This document shows, piece by piece, positions 25,777 to 37,700 of a DNA stretch of 64,000 nucleotides (its first letter is position 1; every line of letters starts with the position of its first letter). Below the pieces are notes generated by a model. That model was given only the letters and a program-made list of their open reading frames with translations. It did no database searches and had not been told where the DNA came from. Source of the stretch: Stictocephala bisonia. Lineage: Eukaryota > Arthropoda > Insecta > Hemiptera > Membracidae. The translations under genes and the position numbers were made by a program. The stretch covers positions 124,001-188,000 of the forward strand of contig JAQJVL010000689.1 in the NCBI GenBank assembly GCA_035578905.1, written 5' to 3'.

Positions 25777-28700
25777 CACTTGGTTGTTGACGGTGGGTGT
25801 TTGCCTGTTAGTAGGTCATGGTTGGCCGACCCACCGTCAAGGTGTCTTGGTATTACGTAAAAAAAAAAAAAAAAAAAAAAAAAAACAAAAAAAAAATTAT
25901 TTAAAAAGAAAAACAATTAAAAACCAAATAAATAATTTAACTTTTTATTAAAAAAAAAAAAAAAACAAAAAAAAACAAAAAAAAAACAAAAAAAAACCTA
26001 GGCAATCCGCTTGGTTACTTTGTTGAATGGGTTTCATGGGTGGGTTGGAGTGGTCGGCAGTGGCTCGGTAGGCTGAGGGTTTAGTTCGTCTTGGACCCTG
26101 GAGTTGTCGTTTTTTGTGTACTGTTGAGAATTTTGTTTTGCGAGATGGCCTATCTGCAGAATGTTGCGCTCCTGGTGAAGGAGGAGTTGATATTTGAGTT
26201 GAGGTCGCGGGGTGTGACTCCGGAAGGGGATGTTTTGAATCTCCGGAGGTTGCTGCGGGAGCAGTTGTCCGCGGGTACGGCGGTGGATTGGTCTGACCTG
26301 CTGGAGGTTGGTGATGAGTTGGGGATTTGTAAACGGAAGGTGGAAGATTGGGAAGGGGTGTTAGAGGATTTGCAGTTGGAACCTCCAGTGGGTCGTGACC
26401 GGGCCTGCCGCCTTGCACGTCTGGGTCATCTGCTTGCCCGTTTAAGGCTGGTCAACCGGGCGCCGGGGTTGGAACCGTCGGATAGGGCGTGGATCTTGGA
26501 GAGTGTGTCTAGGCTGGATGAGATTTTTCAGGCACTCTCCGGGTCCACGACTCCTACGGGTCTGGGTCAGTGGCCTATTTTCGCACTGTCGCCTAATGTG
26601 TCGAGGCCGCAGGCTGAGACACCGGCTCTCACTGTGCCTGAGGTTCCTTCTGAGCCTGCAGGAGTTTCTGTTGAGGTTGCTTGTGGTTCGGCTCCAGCTG
26701 CCGTTCCTACTACTTCTTTGGGTTCACCGGCTCTTCTGCAGCTGAGCTACCACAAGCTGCCTAACCCTCTCACGCCCATGATCCAGAATCTCCCTGTGAT
26801 CGATGGGATGGATCCTGAGGAGCTTCTCAAGTTTCTGGTGGCCTTTCTCAGACTTAGTGAGATGCCCGGCATGCAGGCTGGGGACTTGCTTCGTCTGGTT
26901 TTCCCGTATTGTAGAGGTCCCGTTGGGGAGTTGCTGAGTTCTGTCTTGGCCAGTGATGCCTCGGTGGACTCGTTCCATCGAGAGTTACTTTCATCGTTTC
27001 TTCCCATTCGACTCAGGGAGAGGATGGTCATGGACAGATTTTATTCGGTCGCAGGGTAGGGGCGAGTCTCTGGCAGCCTATGTCTCTTCAGTCAAGGAAG
27101 CTCGTCAAGCGTTGCGCCTCACCCTTTCTGAAGCTGACACCGTTCGTGTCATCCTGGATGGCATTTCTCCCGAAGAACGGTGCAGATTGGTTTTTGCTGG
27201 TGTTCCTTCGACTTTTCGGGAGCTGCATCAGCTGTGCATTGTTTCGCGCAGCGTGCAGTTCTCAGACCAGCAAGGGAGGGATTCTGAGAGTCATCGTGCT
27301 CTCCCCACCCGTCGACCGGCTATGTCTGTAGGTGTGAGTCAGCCAGTGGAGGGTCGTGGTTCTCGGCCTCCGGTTGTGTGCTTTGCTTGTGGCCAACCTG
27401 GTCACATTCGACGTGACTGTCCACGTGCTCGAGGTCGTGGGGCGGGAAACGCTCAGCGCGGGGGGTTGCCTCCACAGTAGCTCCCCGCGTTGTTGCGACT
27501 GACCGTGGCCATTTGCCTCTGACACGTGCCCATAGCGGGAGTGTCGGGGATTTTTCGGGCCTTGCTGGCATGGCTTCCCTGGGACTTAGTGCGGTCACCT
27601 CGGTGTGTCCTGGCGTTTTTGTTTCTTTTGGTGGTACGGTGTGTCGAGCCCTTCTTGATTCTGGTTCGGCATGCAGTATCATCAGCCTTTCTCTTTTTGA
27701 GTCCCTTGACGCCTTAGGACTTGTCAGGCACACCGAGCCCTCTTCTATTACTTGCTGGACGGCATCCCAAACTCCTCTACCTATAATTCTAAAGGCGTTT
27801 TTCCATTTTAAAATTGAAGGATTTTCCTGGAGGTGGGGTTTTCTTGTTGCCAAGGACCTGGCGGTTTCTTGTATCCTAGGGGCAGACTTTATTTCTAAGA
27901 GTGGTATGGTGCTTGACCTCCAGAAGCGCCAGATATTTTTCAAGTTTAATCGGCGAGTTTTGGTGCCTCTAGTAGGTGATTCTGACTGCCCTCCTGCAGT
28001 CAGAGAGGTGGGTTGTGAGCCCGAACAACCCAAGGTGGATCCAGTTGGTCATCTCCCCCCTGAGCAGGCGGAGGCCATTAGGAGGCTGTGTTTGCGGTTT
28101 CCTGATGTGCTTACGCCCGAGCTTGGGGTCACTTCTCTTCTGGAGTATGAGATCCACCTCACCGATTCTCAGCCAGTTAGAAGTCATCCGTACAAACTTG
28201 CTCCCCCAAAGATGGAGGTTATGAGGGCTATGATTGAAGATCTTCTGAGCAAGGGTGTGATTGAACCGTCTCGTTCTGCTTATGCCAGTCCAGCTTTTCT
28301 TGTGCCCAAGCCTAATGGTAAGTCTAGGCTTGTGATGGATTATCGGAGGCTCAACGCTAAGGTCGCTATTGACTCGGTACCTCTGCCTGATTTGCATTCT
28401 GCGTTTGATTGGTTCGGTAAGGCCAAGTTTTTCAGTGTTTTTGATTTGAACCAGGCCTACCATCAGATTCCATTGAAGAAGGAATCACGGCCTATGACTA
28501 GCTTCTGTGTTCCCTGGAATCTTTACCAGTTCACTAGGGTTCCTATGGGTCTTGCTGTGGGTGCCCAGACTCTTACTCGTCTGCTTGATTCCATCTTCCA
28601 TGATGTGAAGTTCAAGTTTGTTTTCAATTACCTGGACGATCTTCTTGTCTACAGTGAGACTTTCGGGGAACACATGCAACATCTGGAGGAAGTTCTTAGT

Positions 28701-31700
28701 CGCCTTAAGTCAGCTGGCCTTACCGTCAATCCAGAGAAAGTCACTTTTGCTCGTCCTGAGATTTCGTTTCTGGGTCATCTTATCTCTTCTCGAGGCGTCT
28801 GCATAGATCCTGCGAGGACCCAGGGCATTCGGGATTTTCCTCCTCCCAGAGATGCCAAGGGGATTGCCCGTTTTGTGGGGATGGTGAATTTTTACCGTCG
28901 CTTCATCCCTAACGTGGCCGAGCTTGCTGCCCCGTTGAACGAGCTGCGAAAGAAAGATGTCCCTTTTGTGTGGGGCCAAGCTCAGCAGACTGCCTTTGAT
29001 GCTCTCAAGGAGGCTATCATGCAACCTCCTGTCCTGCGTATGCCTGATTTTAGCAGAGAATTCATTCTTCAGACTGATGCCTCCTCCTCCGCCATTGCTG
29101 CTGTTCTTTCTCAGGAGTTTGATGGGGTCAGGCAGCCCATCGCTTTTGCTTCGAGGACGTTGTCTCACCAGGAAAGGAAAGCTTCTTCCATCTATGAGTT
29201 AGAGTGTCTGGCTGTTGTCTTTGGTACGGACAAGTTTCGGCGTTTCTTGGAACACGCTGAGTTCTTGCTGGAGACGGACAATCAGGCACTGTCTTGGCTT
29301 CTTGCCCATCCCCGACAGCTCGGGAAAATTGGTCGCTGGGTGGTCAAAATTTCTGCCTTTAAGTTCCGAGTTCAACATCTTAGGGGTACCCAGAATGTCA
29401 TCGCGGATGCTCTTTCCCGCATGTACCACGAACCCAGTGATCCACCTACTGAGGCTGTTGCTCAGTGTGGTGCTGTTCTTCTGGATTTTCCTCTGGCTTT
29501 TGACGACCTACTGTCCCATCAGCAGAAAGATCCTGAGCTGTCAGTCATCTTAGGTGAGCTTCAAGAGGGAGGTGCCCACCCTCCCTATTTTCTGTCCAAA
29601 GGGGTACTCTGTTGCCGTCCTCGACAGAGGGGTGAACCCCGTGTAGTGCTGCCTAGTCATCTAGTACCGATGGTCTTTCAGTATTATCACTCTTCCCTTG
29701 TGGGCGGTCATCTTGGCATTCATAAGACCATCGCTAAGATTCGTAGGTACTTCATCTGGAAGGGCATGGACCGGGATGTTGCTGGCAGAGTGCGGGCTTG
29801 TCACCTGTGCTCTCTCAGCAAGCCTAGTCAGAATGCAAGGTTAGGGTTGTTATCTTCTGAGGTGGCCGAGCGTCCTTTTGAGAAGGTGTTCATCGACTAC
29901 GTGGGTCCTTTTCCCCGTAGCAAGTCAGGTAGCTCCTACCTACTTGTTTGTGTGGATGCTTTCTCGAAGTTCGTTTGGCTTTTCCCACTTCGGAGTGCCA
30001 CGGCTAAGCTCACCATCCGTGCTCTCCAGTCCCAACTCTTCCAGCACTTTGGTGTGCCTTCCACGCTTGTGTCCGACAACGGTAGCCAGTTTACCTCCCA
30101 TGAGTTTCGTAGGTTCTGTTTTGGCAATGGTATCAGGCATGTGACTACCTCTCCGTATTACCCACAGCCTTCTCATGCAGAGCGGTTCAACCGCAATCTT
30201 CGGTCTGCCCTTATTTCCTTCCATGCTGAGAAGCAGAACACCTGGGATGAGAGTCTCTCTTGGCTCCAGCTTGCTTTTAATTCTTCCAAGCATGAGAGTC
30301 ACAATGCCACTCCCTTCGAAATTCTACATGGCTACCCTCCTAACAACCCTTTGTCCAACTTGTGGAGGTTAGAGGATCTTCTACCTACGCCAGGTGCCAC
30401 TGACGTAGTGTCCACGTGGCGGGCTGCTCGGCGCAACCTGCTACGTGCTAGAGAGAGAGTAAGGAGGAGGTATGATAAGGGTCGTACTCCTAACCCTTTT
30501 CAGGTTGGAGATCTGGTTCTTTGTCAGGCTCACCCGGTCAGTTCGGCCGCGGAACGAAGAGCTGCCAAGTTGTGCTATCGGTGGTCTGGTCCCCACCGCA
30601 TCGACAGGTTTTTGTCACCGGTGACTGCTCTGCTGGTTGATCCCCAGTCAGGCAGGGTGTTCAGGAAAGCCCATGTGTCCCAACTTAAGGCTTTCCGGGG
30701 AACGGTTGGTCCAGGAGTTGGTGTTCCTGGGGGTTTCTTGGGGCAAAGAGATTGATCACCTCTGCGCCCTAGGTGGCTGTTCTGAGAGAGTCTCCTTTCT
30801 CTCTTTTCTGGTCGGGCCCGACCGTCAGGGTAGTTCGCTCCCTGTTTGAGGGGTTTCCCCTCTTAGATTCTCTTGGGCGTCCTTGGAGCACCACTCTTTG
30901 GAGGTTCTTCTTCTTCTGTTTGGTTCCCTGAGGTACCGAGTTCTCCCCTGCCTGGGTGTGTTGAGGTTTTGCAGAGGGAGGTTGTACCGGGTCGTTTTGA
31001 CCGGTACATTTTTCGGTTTTTTTTTCGTTGTCTGCCAGGCTGCCTGAGATTCGCTTTTGCCTTGCGTTTCGCGTAGTTGGTGGCCGTTGGCCCAGTTCCG
31101 TTTCGTTCCGTGTTCCAGCAGCTTCGGTCAAGTTGGCCTGTCTGTTCGCTGGTTCTTTGCAGCGTTCGTCAAGTCATGGTTGCCGGCTGAGAGGCTCCAA
31201 AACTCCAGGGTCCTCGAGTAGGACGCTTCTACCCTCGGCCTGCCGTCCGGGGGTTTTCTACCATCTGCGCTGCCAGCCTGGCCTGAGGACCATGTATAGA
31301 GGCCATTGGTGACCCTTCTGCCCCAGCTACATCTTTGGGTATGAGTCTTCTGTCCTCAGGTCAGTGCTTTCTTTCTTATTTTCCCGGCGGCTGAGCTGGG
31401 GGTTGCTGATATAAAAAAGAAAAAAGAAGAAAAAAAAGTTTGTGGAACTGTTCAATTTGTGCCTAGGCCTAAAACGGATGGGACAAAGTGGGCAACACAG
31501 CCATGGGGACCAATATATGTATTTTTTTATTTAAAGGAAAAAAAAAAAAAAAAACAAACAAAAGGAACTTTTTGGGATGTTAATATTTATTTATATTTCT
31601 TGTTATTTAGTTTAATTAGTTTATTTTGTTGTTAGATATTTTAGAGTTTATATTTGTTAGGTCCCTGTTGTTAAATTGTGTTGTTATTTATTTATATGTT

Positions 31701-34700
31701 TAGGCCTAGTGATTGTTATTTATATTTTTTTGTTAAGTGTATTAGGGGGGGGATTTTGAAGTGAATTTTTACTCGAACGGTACCGTGTTATATTTTCTTT
31801 TAAATTGTTTAATTTTTAAACTCACCAAAAGGGGATTATTGTGCTTTTAGTTAACTTAATTCGGAGCTGCCCCGGGATTCCGGCTTACTCCCGGGCCTCG
31901 GTGGAATCAAGGGATGTGGGCCAAATTGCCGGCTTAATTGATGATACCAAAATTTTTGTTTCCAGAAGTTTTCTAAATTTTCTTTTCACTTTTATTTGTT
32001 TCTTAATTTGTCTTACGTTTTGGGTGTCTCAGGCCAAAACTGCAGATAGGCCATACAGTTTGTTAATTGTAGTTTTGGTATTTGTAGCGTTAAGTGTTTT
32101 GGTAGCTTTTGTCGTTATATTGTTAAATTTTGTGTTTATTGTTATTTATTTAATTGCAGATTTTATATTGTGGCCTTCTGCCTGTTTCTATTGTGGCCCT
32201 ATGCCAGCCAGTTAATGTTTATTTGGCAAATAAAATCAGTTTTGCTCAGCTGCCGAGTGTTATTTTGACCCTCCAACTGCCACCCGTGATCCCATCGCTC
32301 GATTTGTTTTGAGCCATCCCCCAGTTGGCACGCTTTCCAGCTTTGGTGGGGGGATGGGTCTCATTACTTAGTAGTATCATATTATTTTAGACTGTATCAC
32401 TTAAAGTGGTTAAGTAGTAGAGAGGACAAAATAGTGCTAACTTCGCCACACAAATAATAACTCATTTCTTCATTCACCTCCAAAATAATAATTATATGAT
32501 ATCTATAAAAGGAGTTATACTAAAATTAGCAAATATGACAATTTCATCCACACTTATAAACAACTAAACATTAAGCCAATGGTTTGATTTGTTACCAACT
32601 AATTTAAATTGTATAGCTAGATTTGCTGGCGTGGTGGCTTTTGACTGTGGCTAAGGCTTTGGACTGCGGAGGGTAATGTCCAAGGTTCAAATCCCATACG
32701 GGGCCAACGGTCGGTAATTCACATGTTGAATAAAGTTCACACACATGCCTGCAGGATCATGTGGACTGGCGAATGAGGTTTTATAAATTGAGGTTAAATA
32801 AAAAAATAAGATACTGAACTGTTATAGACTAATGAAAACCATATCATTAAAATGTTATATGTATGTTCTAAATATATCTAAGCATCTACAAATTTGATAT
32901 GGTAAAAGAATTGTGATTATAGAAATCACAAATACTTTCCTTCACATAGCTTACATTTGTATTTCTTGATTATATTACAGGTTTCAATGACATTATAAAT
33001 GAAGAAATGTTGACTAATTTATTCTATACTTTGCTCAATAAATGTACAGAAACAGTTAACATTTATAGAAGAGAACTCACTTCTAGAAAACATAAAAATT
33101 ATTTTACAAAATGAACACATAATGAAAAAAGTAACATATATCCATAATAGTTTTAATTACTTGAAATTGTTAGGATGAAGTTACCTTGAACACTGATTGT
33201 TTAATTCAACCAACCGTCCTTCAATTATTAAATATAAATCATCTCTCTTAAGGTCACTCAACAGTTGTGTTGCTCTCATGACATCAAGCTCACCTTCAAA
33301 GTCCACTGCACTATCAGGCTTCTCATAGCCATGAACGTCAGCTTATCTTTGTGTAAATACATGTGTTGCTCTCATGACATCAAGCTCACCTTCAAAGTCC
33401 ATTGCACTATCAGGCTTCTCATAGCCATGAACGTCAGCACTATCAGGCTTCTCATAGCCATGAACGTCAGCACTATCAGGCTTTTCATAGCCATGAACGT
33501 CAGCTTATCTTTGTGTAAATACATGTGTTGCTCTCATGACATCAAGCTCACCTTCAAAGTCCACTGCACTATCAGGCTTCTCATAGCTATAAACGTCAGT
33601 TAGCTTCTCATAGCCATGAACGTCAGTTAGCTCCTCATAGCCATGAATGTCAGTTAGCTTCTCATAGCCATGAACGTCAGTTAGCTTCTCATAGCCATGA
33701 ACGTCAGCTTATCTTTGTGTAAATACATTATTATTTTGTATTATTTTATTTAATAAAAGGAGAGGCTGATCTCCTTCTTAAGCTTACTCTGCCCATTCTG
33801 CATACACTATTGATCCGTGCTGGGAACTTATTTGGACAGAGTAAAGGAGTAAAGTAGAAATGAACATTACTGATAAATCTTCAGTAGGCTAAAAGTCCTG
33901 AAGCCTTAAACACTCGTCCACCGCTTCACCCAATGCCCATGTCCAATGACGTTGATAATTGCTCATTGTAATGGTCACTAACATTTCTCTCAGCATAAGT
34001 TAAGTGCATAATTTCATTTACAAATTTACTTTAAAGCAAATATTTTATATGTGAAAGATATAAAAATATAAGGACCTTAATGCTACAAGACAATAAAACA
34101 CCAATTCTTTCATCAGCACAATAGAAGGCATTCAATCTCCATGTTAATTCTAATTAGAGCCAAATGCTAAATGGCTTCTAGTGAAGTACAAGACAATGAA
34201 GTCATAGAGAGGCTAAGTGTTATGAAGTAGATCTTTTTAACATAAATACAATTTTGCACTGTTTTATCAGCCAGTTTATAATCCATTTTCTATTGGATTT
34301 TTACCGAATTGTTTTTTTAAGTAAAGAGGTCATTTCTTTTACCTTATATATTTATCAGTTTATCATACTACACTACTAACTATTTCTTGTTTGCTATCTA
34401 CTAACACATCAATAAAACTTTTAAATATTAATCTTTTCAGTTTAATTTACCTAAAGTACTTTTGTTCAAAATAGCAACTAGTAGAGTCAAATATCATTTA
34501 ATTAATGTTTTGTTTGAGGAAGTTTTATTGTTATCATCATTTCCGAATGTGATATTAGGTAAAGCTGAAGATATGGGTCAAAATGAAGTAGGTTGGGAGC
34601 ATTTGTTGAGGCCTTATCTTTCCTCAGAAAATGTAAAATCTATAAAAAAAATGTTGATGGTTTTGGACATGTTTTACTTAATGGCCGTTTCCCAAATGCC

Positions 34701-37700
34701 AAGCCTCTGCTGAAGGTCGACAGCCGAAGACTGCTCTATGGAAGCAATGAAATTTTACCATCAGCGACTAAAACATACTTTTCTATTTCAATTGTACGGT
34801 TCAAGTTTTTATTATTTATTATGATTTATAGTGAACAAGGTATGATTAATAAAGGCCCGTTCTAGTGGACCATAAAGTGATATTATGAGTTTTTTAATGT
34901 AAAATTATCAAGAATAATATTTCAATTTCATATATTAAACTGTGAAAAAAGTGTAAAAATGCTCAATATTTTTATAAAACTCAACTTACTAGATTAGGTT
35001 TTCATATATATCAAATGACACTTCAAGTGTTACAGTATGCTTATTAATAGTTTCAACTTGTTGAAATAGAAACCCATGTTTTTAGTGGAGGGAAACAGCC
35101 CCCTTAAATAATAACCACTCTGCCACCTGAAACTCCATTCAACAACCCAAATATTGCAAGAATATATTATAATAACCACTCCGCCACCTGAAACTCCATT
35201 CAGCAATCCAAATATTGCAAGAATATATTATAATAACCACTCCGCCACCTGAAACTCCATTCAGCAATCCAAATATTGCAAGAATATATTATAATAACCA
35301 CTCCGCCACCTGAAACTCCATTCAGCAACCCAACTATTGCAAGAATATATTATAATAACCCAATAACCCAAAACTACACAAAGGAAACTCTTTGTTAGTT
35401 TAACAACTTACCAAACATTTGTAATATGCTTCAGACCAGGGTCTCCCAAATGCCTGTTGTCAAAGAACTCAGGAACACTGCTCTTTATGGTGTAGTAAGT
35501 TTCAATTGTCTTTTTTGTGTTCTCCAGCCGGTAATAACAACTGTGAAGGAACAGTTTTAGCTGATCATCTGCACAGTAAAAATGTAATGGTACAAACAGA
35601 TGTAAAAAAAATAACTTCGGTTTGTAGTGTAAATCACGGTACCTAGAAAAGAAGAAGTTACCGTAGTGTAAATAGTAAAAATACAATGGAACAAATGGTA
35701 ATGAAAGAACAGTTTTACATGGTTGTTTGCACAATAATAATAAAATGGTAATAACAGCTGTAGATAACAGTTTCAGTTGATCTGTAGAGTAAAATAACAA
35801 TTAATTGTAAAAACACATACTTTTAAAGAAATCATTTCAGTTTATTGTGTGCAGAATAAAAATTAAGAATTACAAACAGGAAGTGTTGGACTTTTGGTTA
35901 CCTGTTCAGAAAAAAGTCATTGGCATAAAAATCTTTAAAATAATTGGTGTAGCCGCTAAAAGAATATAAGGATGTAAAGGAACATTTTAATTTAGTTTTG
36001 TGCACAGTAAAAATACATTTGTACAAACAGTTCTGAAGGAACAGGTTCAGTCTCTAGCCAACATAGTAAAAATAGAGTAGTTAGAACTGTAATGTTTAAC
36101 ATGAGTGATAAAACTTTGTGGACCACAGATGTTTATTATAGTGTTATAGTTTTTCAATTAGCATAATACATGTTGGTACATACACAGTAAAGGAGAATGT
36201 CACACAACACAAATAAATCAAATAGAAGCACAAAATGCACAAATATATTACAATATAAGTACAAAATGTACAAATACTATGGTCAACATGGTTTGCCAAA
36301 ATCGATCACCATAGTATTTGTGCATTGTGTTTGTATTGTGCTATATTTGTGCATTTTGTACCTGTACTGTAGTATATTTGTGCATTTTGAGCTTGTATTT
36401 GATATATTTGTATATTTTGTGCTATCATTGTAATATATAATTTGTGTTGTGTTCTCTTGTACTGTATATTGTTATCTCCCACAAATATATTGAAAAATGA
36501 AAATATTAAAATTATATGAAGATGGTTGATACATAAAATTTATTCATAGTTTGATTAAAATTCATTATATGGTTGCAGATATTATTATTCTTAAATTTAT
36601 TTAAACTTTTTCTAAGAGTCAGTGTTTTTTTTTTTTTTTTTTTTTTAACTACATGACACTTTATGTGGTAAGAAACTCCTCTCCTTCACAAGTGGCCTAA
36701 ATTAACATACAATTATCATACAAATAAAAAGAAGAAAAGCCTGAAGAACAGGTCTTATCACGGTTACTTTTTTCAGACTTACAACCTATTACATAATTCT
36801 AACTAAAAGATTACACAACAAAATGCAATAACAAATGATGAATTTCAATTAACAATATGAAAATAAACAATACAAATTACAAAACACTTACATGTACGCT
36901 GTACCTGCCTCCAGGCTAAGGGATATAGGGGGAGGGCTTTTTTGACCTTCCCTTACCCTAGAAACATCACTTCTGAGCCGCCATTGAAATTACCCATCAG
37001 GCAGTTAGTTGGTAATGGTAATTTAGATTAAAAAATGTATATTACATTGTTTTATTATTTCCTAGAAATTCTTAAAAGGAAGAATTTATGTTTAAATTTC
37101 AAAGGTTATATAGTAATCCGTGAATGAGTCTCGGATAGGGCTTGCCACTGAGGTGAACAAAACATTTTTAAATTGAAAAAAGGATTTAAGTATTATATTC
37201 ATATCAAGATGTGTGCAGGGTTGGTTAAAAGTCTACAGACATTCAGATACTTTTTCAATACATAATTTAAAATATAATTATTTTTTTATTTAATTATTTA
37301 TATATGCAGTGGAACTCCAATTATCCAAACTCCTAATATCCGAATTGCTTTCAGAATGTCATAAAAGAAATCTTACAAACTTCAGTTTTGTTATGTTGTT
37401 CTGCAAAAAAAAAAACTAAAAGCTTACAATAAAAAATAGTAATATTTGTAATCCTTAAAGAGATAAATCATACATATATGTATCACAATAAATAACTCAT
37501 AAGATGTGTCAATAATACTGTACAATGTAACACCATCTTACTTACTTACTTACTTACTTATCCGGTCCCGTTCCAGTCAATCCTGGGTCTGGGTTGTCAC
37601 CAAGCCTCTCCATCTTCTCCTGTCCCTCCACATCTCCTCTCTCACCACTTCCCCCCACACACTCCCTCTCTTTTCCACGTCTGTCCTCACTCCATCCAGC

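Larger units (their letters stand above)
24320..32363 (+). mobile_element. Ty3/Gypsy LTR retrotransposon, full length
   Basis: An 8.0 kb element with 1.38 kb LTRs, an initiator-Met primer site, gag with a zinc knuckle, and a pol frame in the order protease-RT-RNase H-integrase. The target duplication is TTAC (24316-24319 and 32364-32367). I see no envelope frame between pol and the 3' LTR. It lies antisense in intron 3 of the CRAL-TRIO gene. Near-identical LTRs mean a recent insertion. Confidence 0.95.

Noticed and set aside
25585..25951. Poly-Lys/poly-Phe frames around 25.6-26.4 kb
   Set aside because: They are produced by A/T homopolymers in the Gypsy leader.
27320..28033. Minus-strand 237-codon frame in the Gypsy element
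   Set aside because: It is the antisense shadow of gag/pol, with no domain recognised.
30756..30982. Envelope gene in the Gypsy element
   Set aside because: There are only about 215 bases between pol and the polypurine tract, without an open frame. It is an LTR retrotransposon, not an errantivirus-like form.
32981..33114. Plus-strand acceptor-like TATATTACAG followed by a 43-codon frame
   Set aside because: The peptide (FNDIINEEMLTNLFYTLLNK) looks mildly coding-like, but an AT-rich frame of this length is expected by chance, there is no donor, and no family is recognised.
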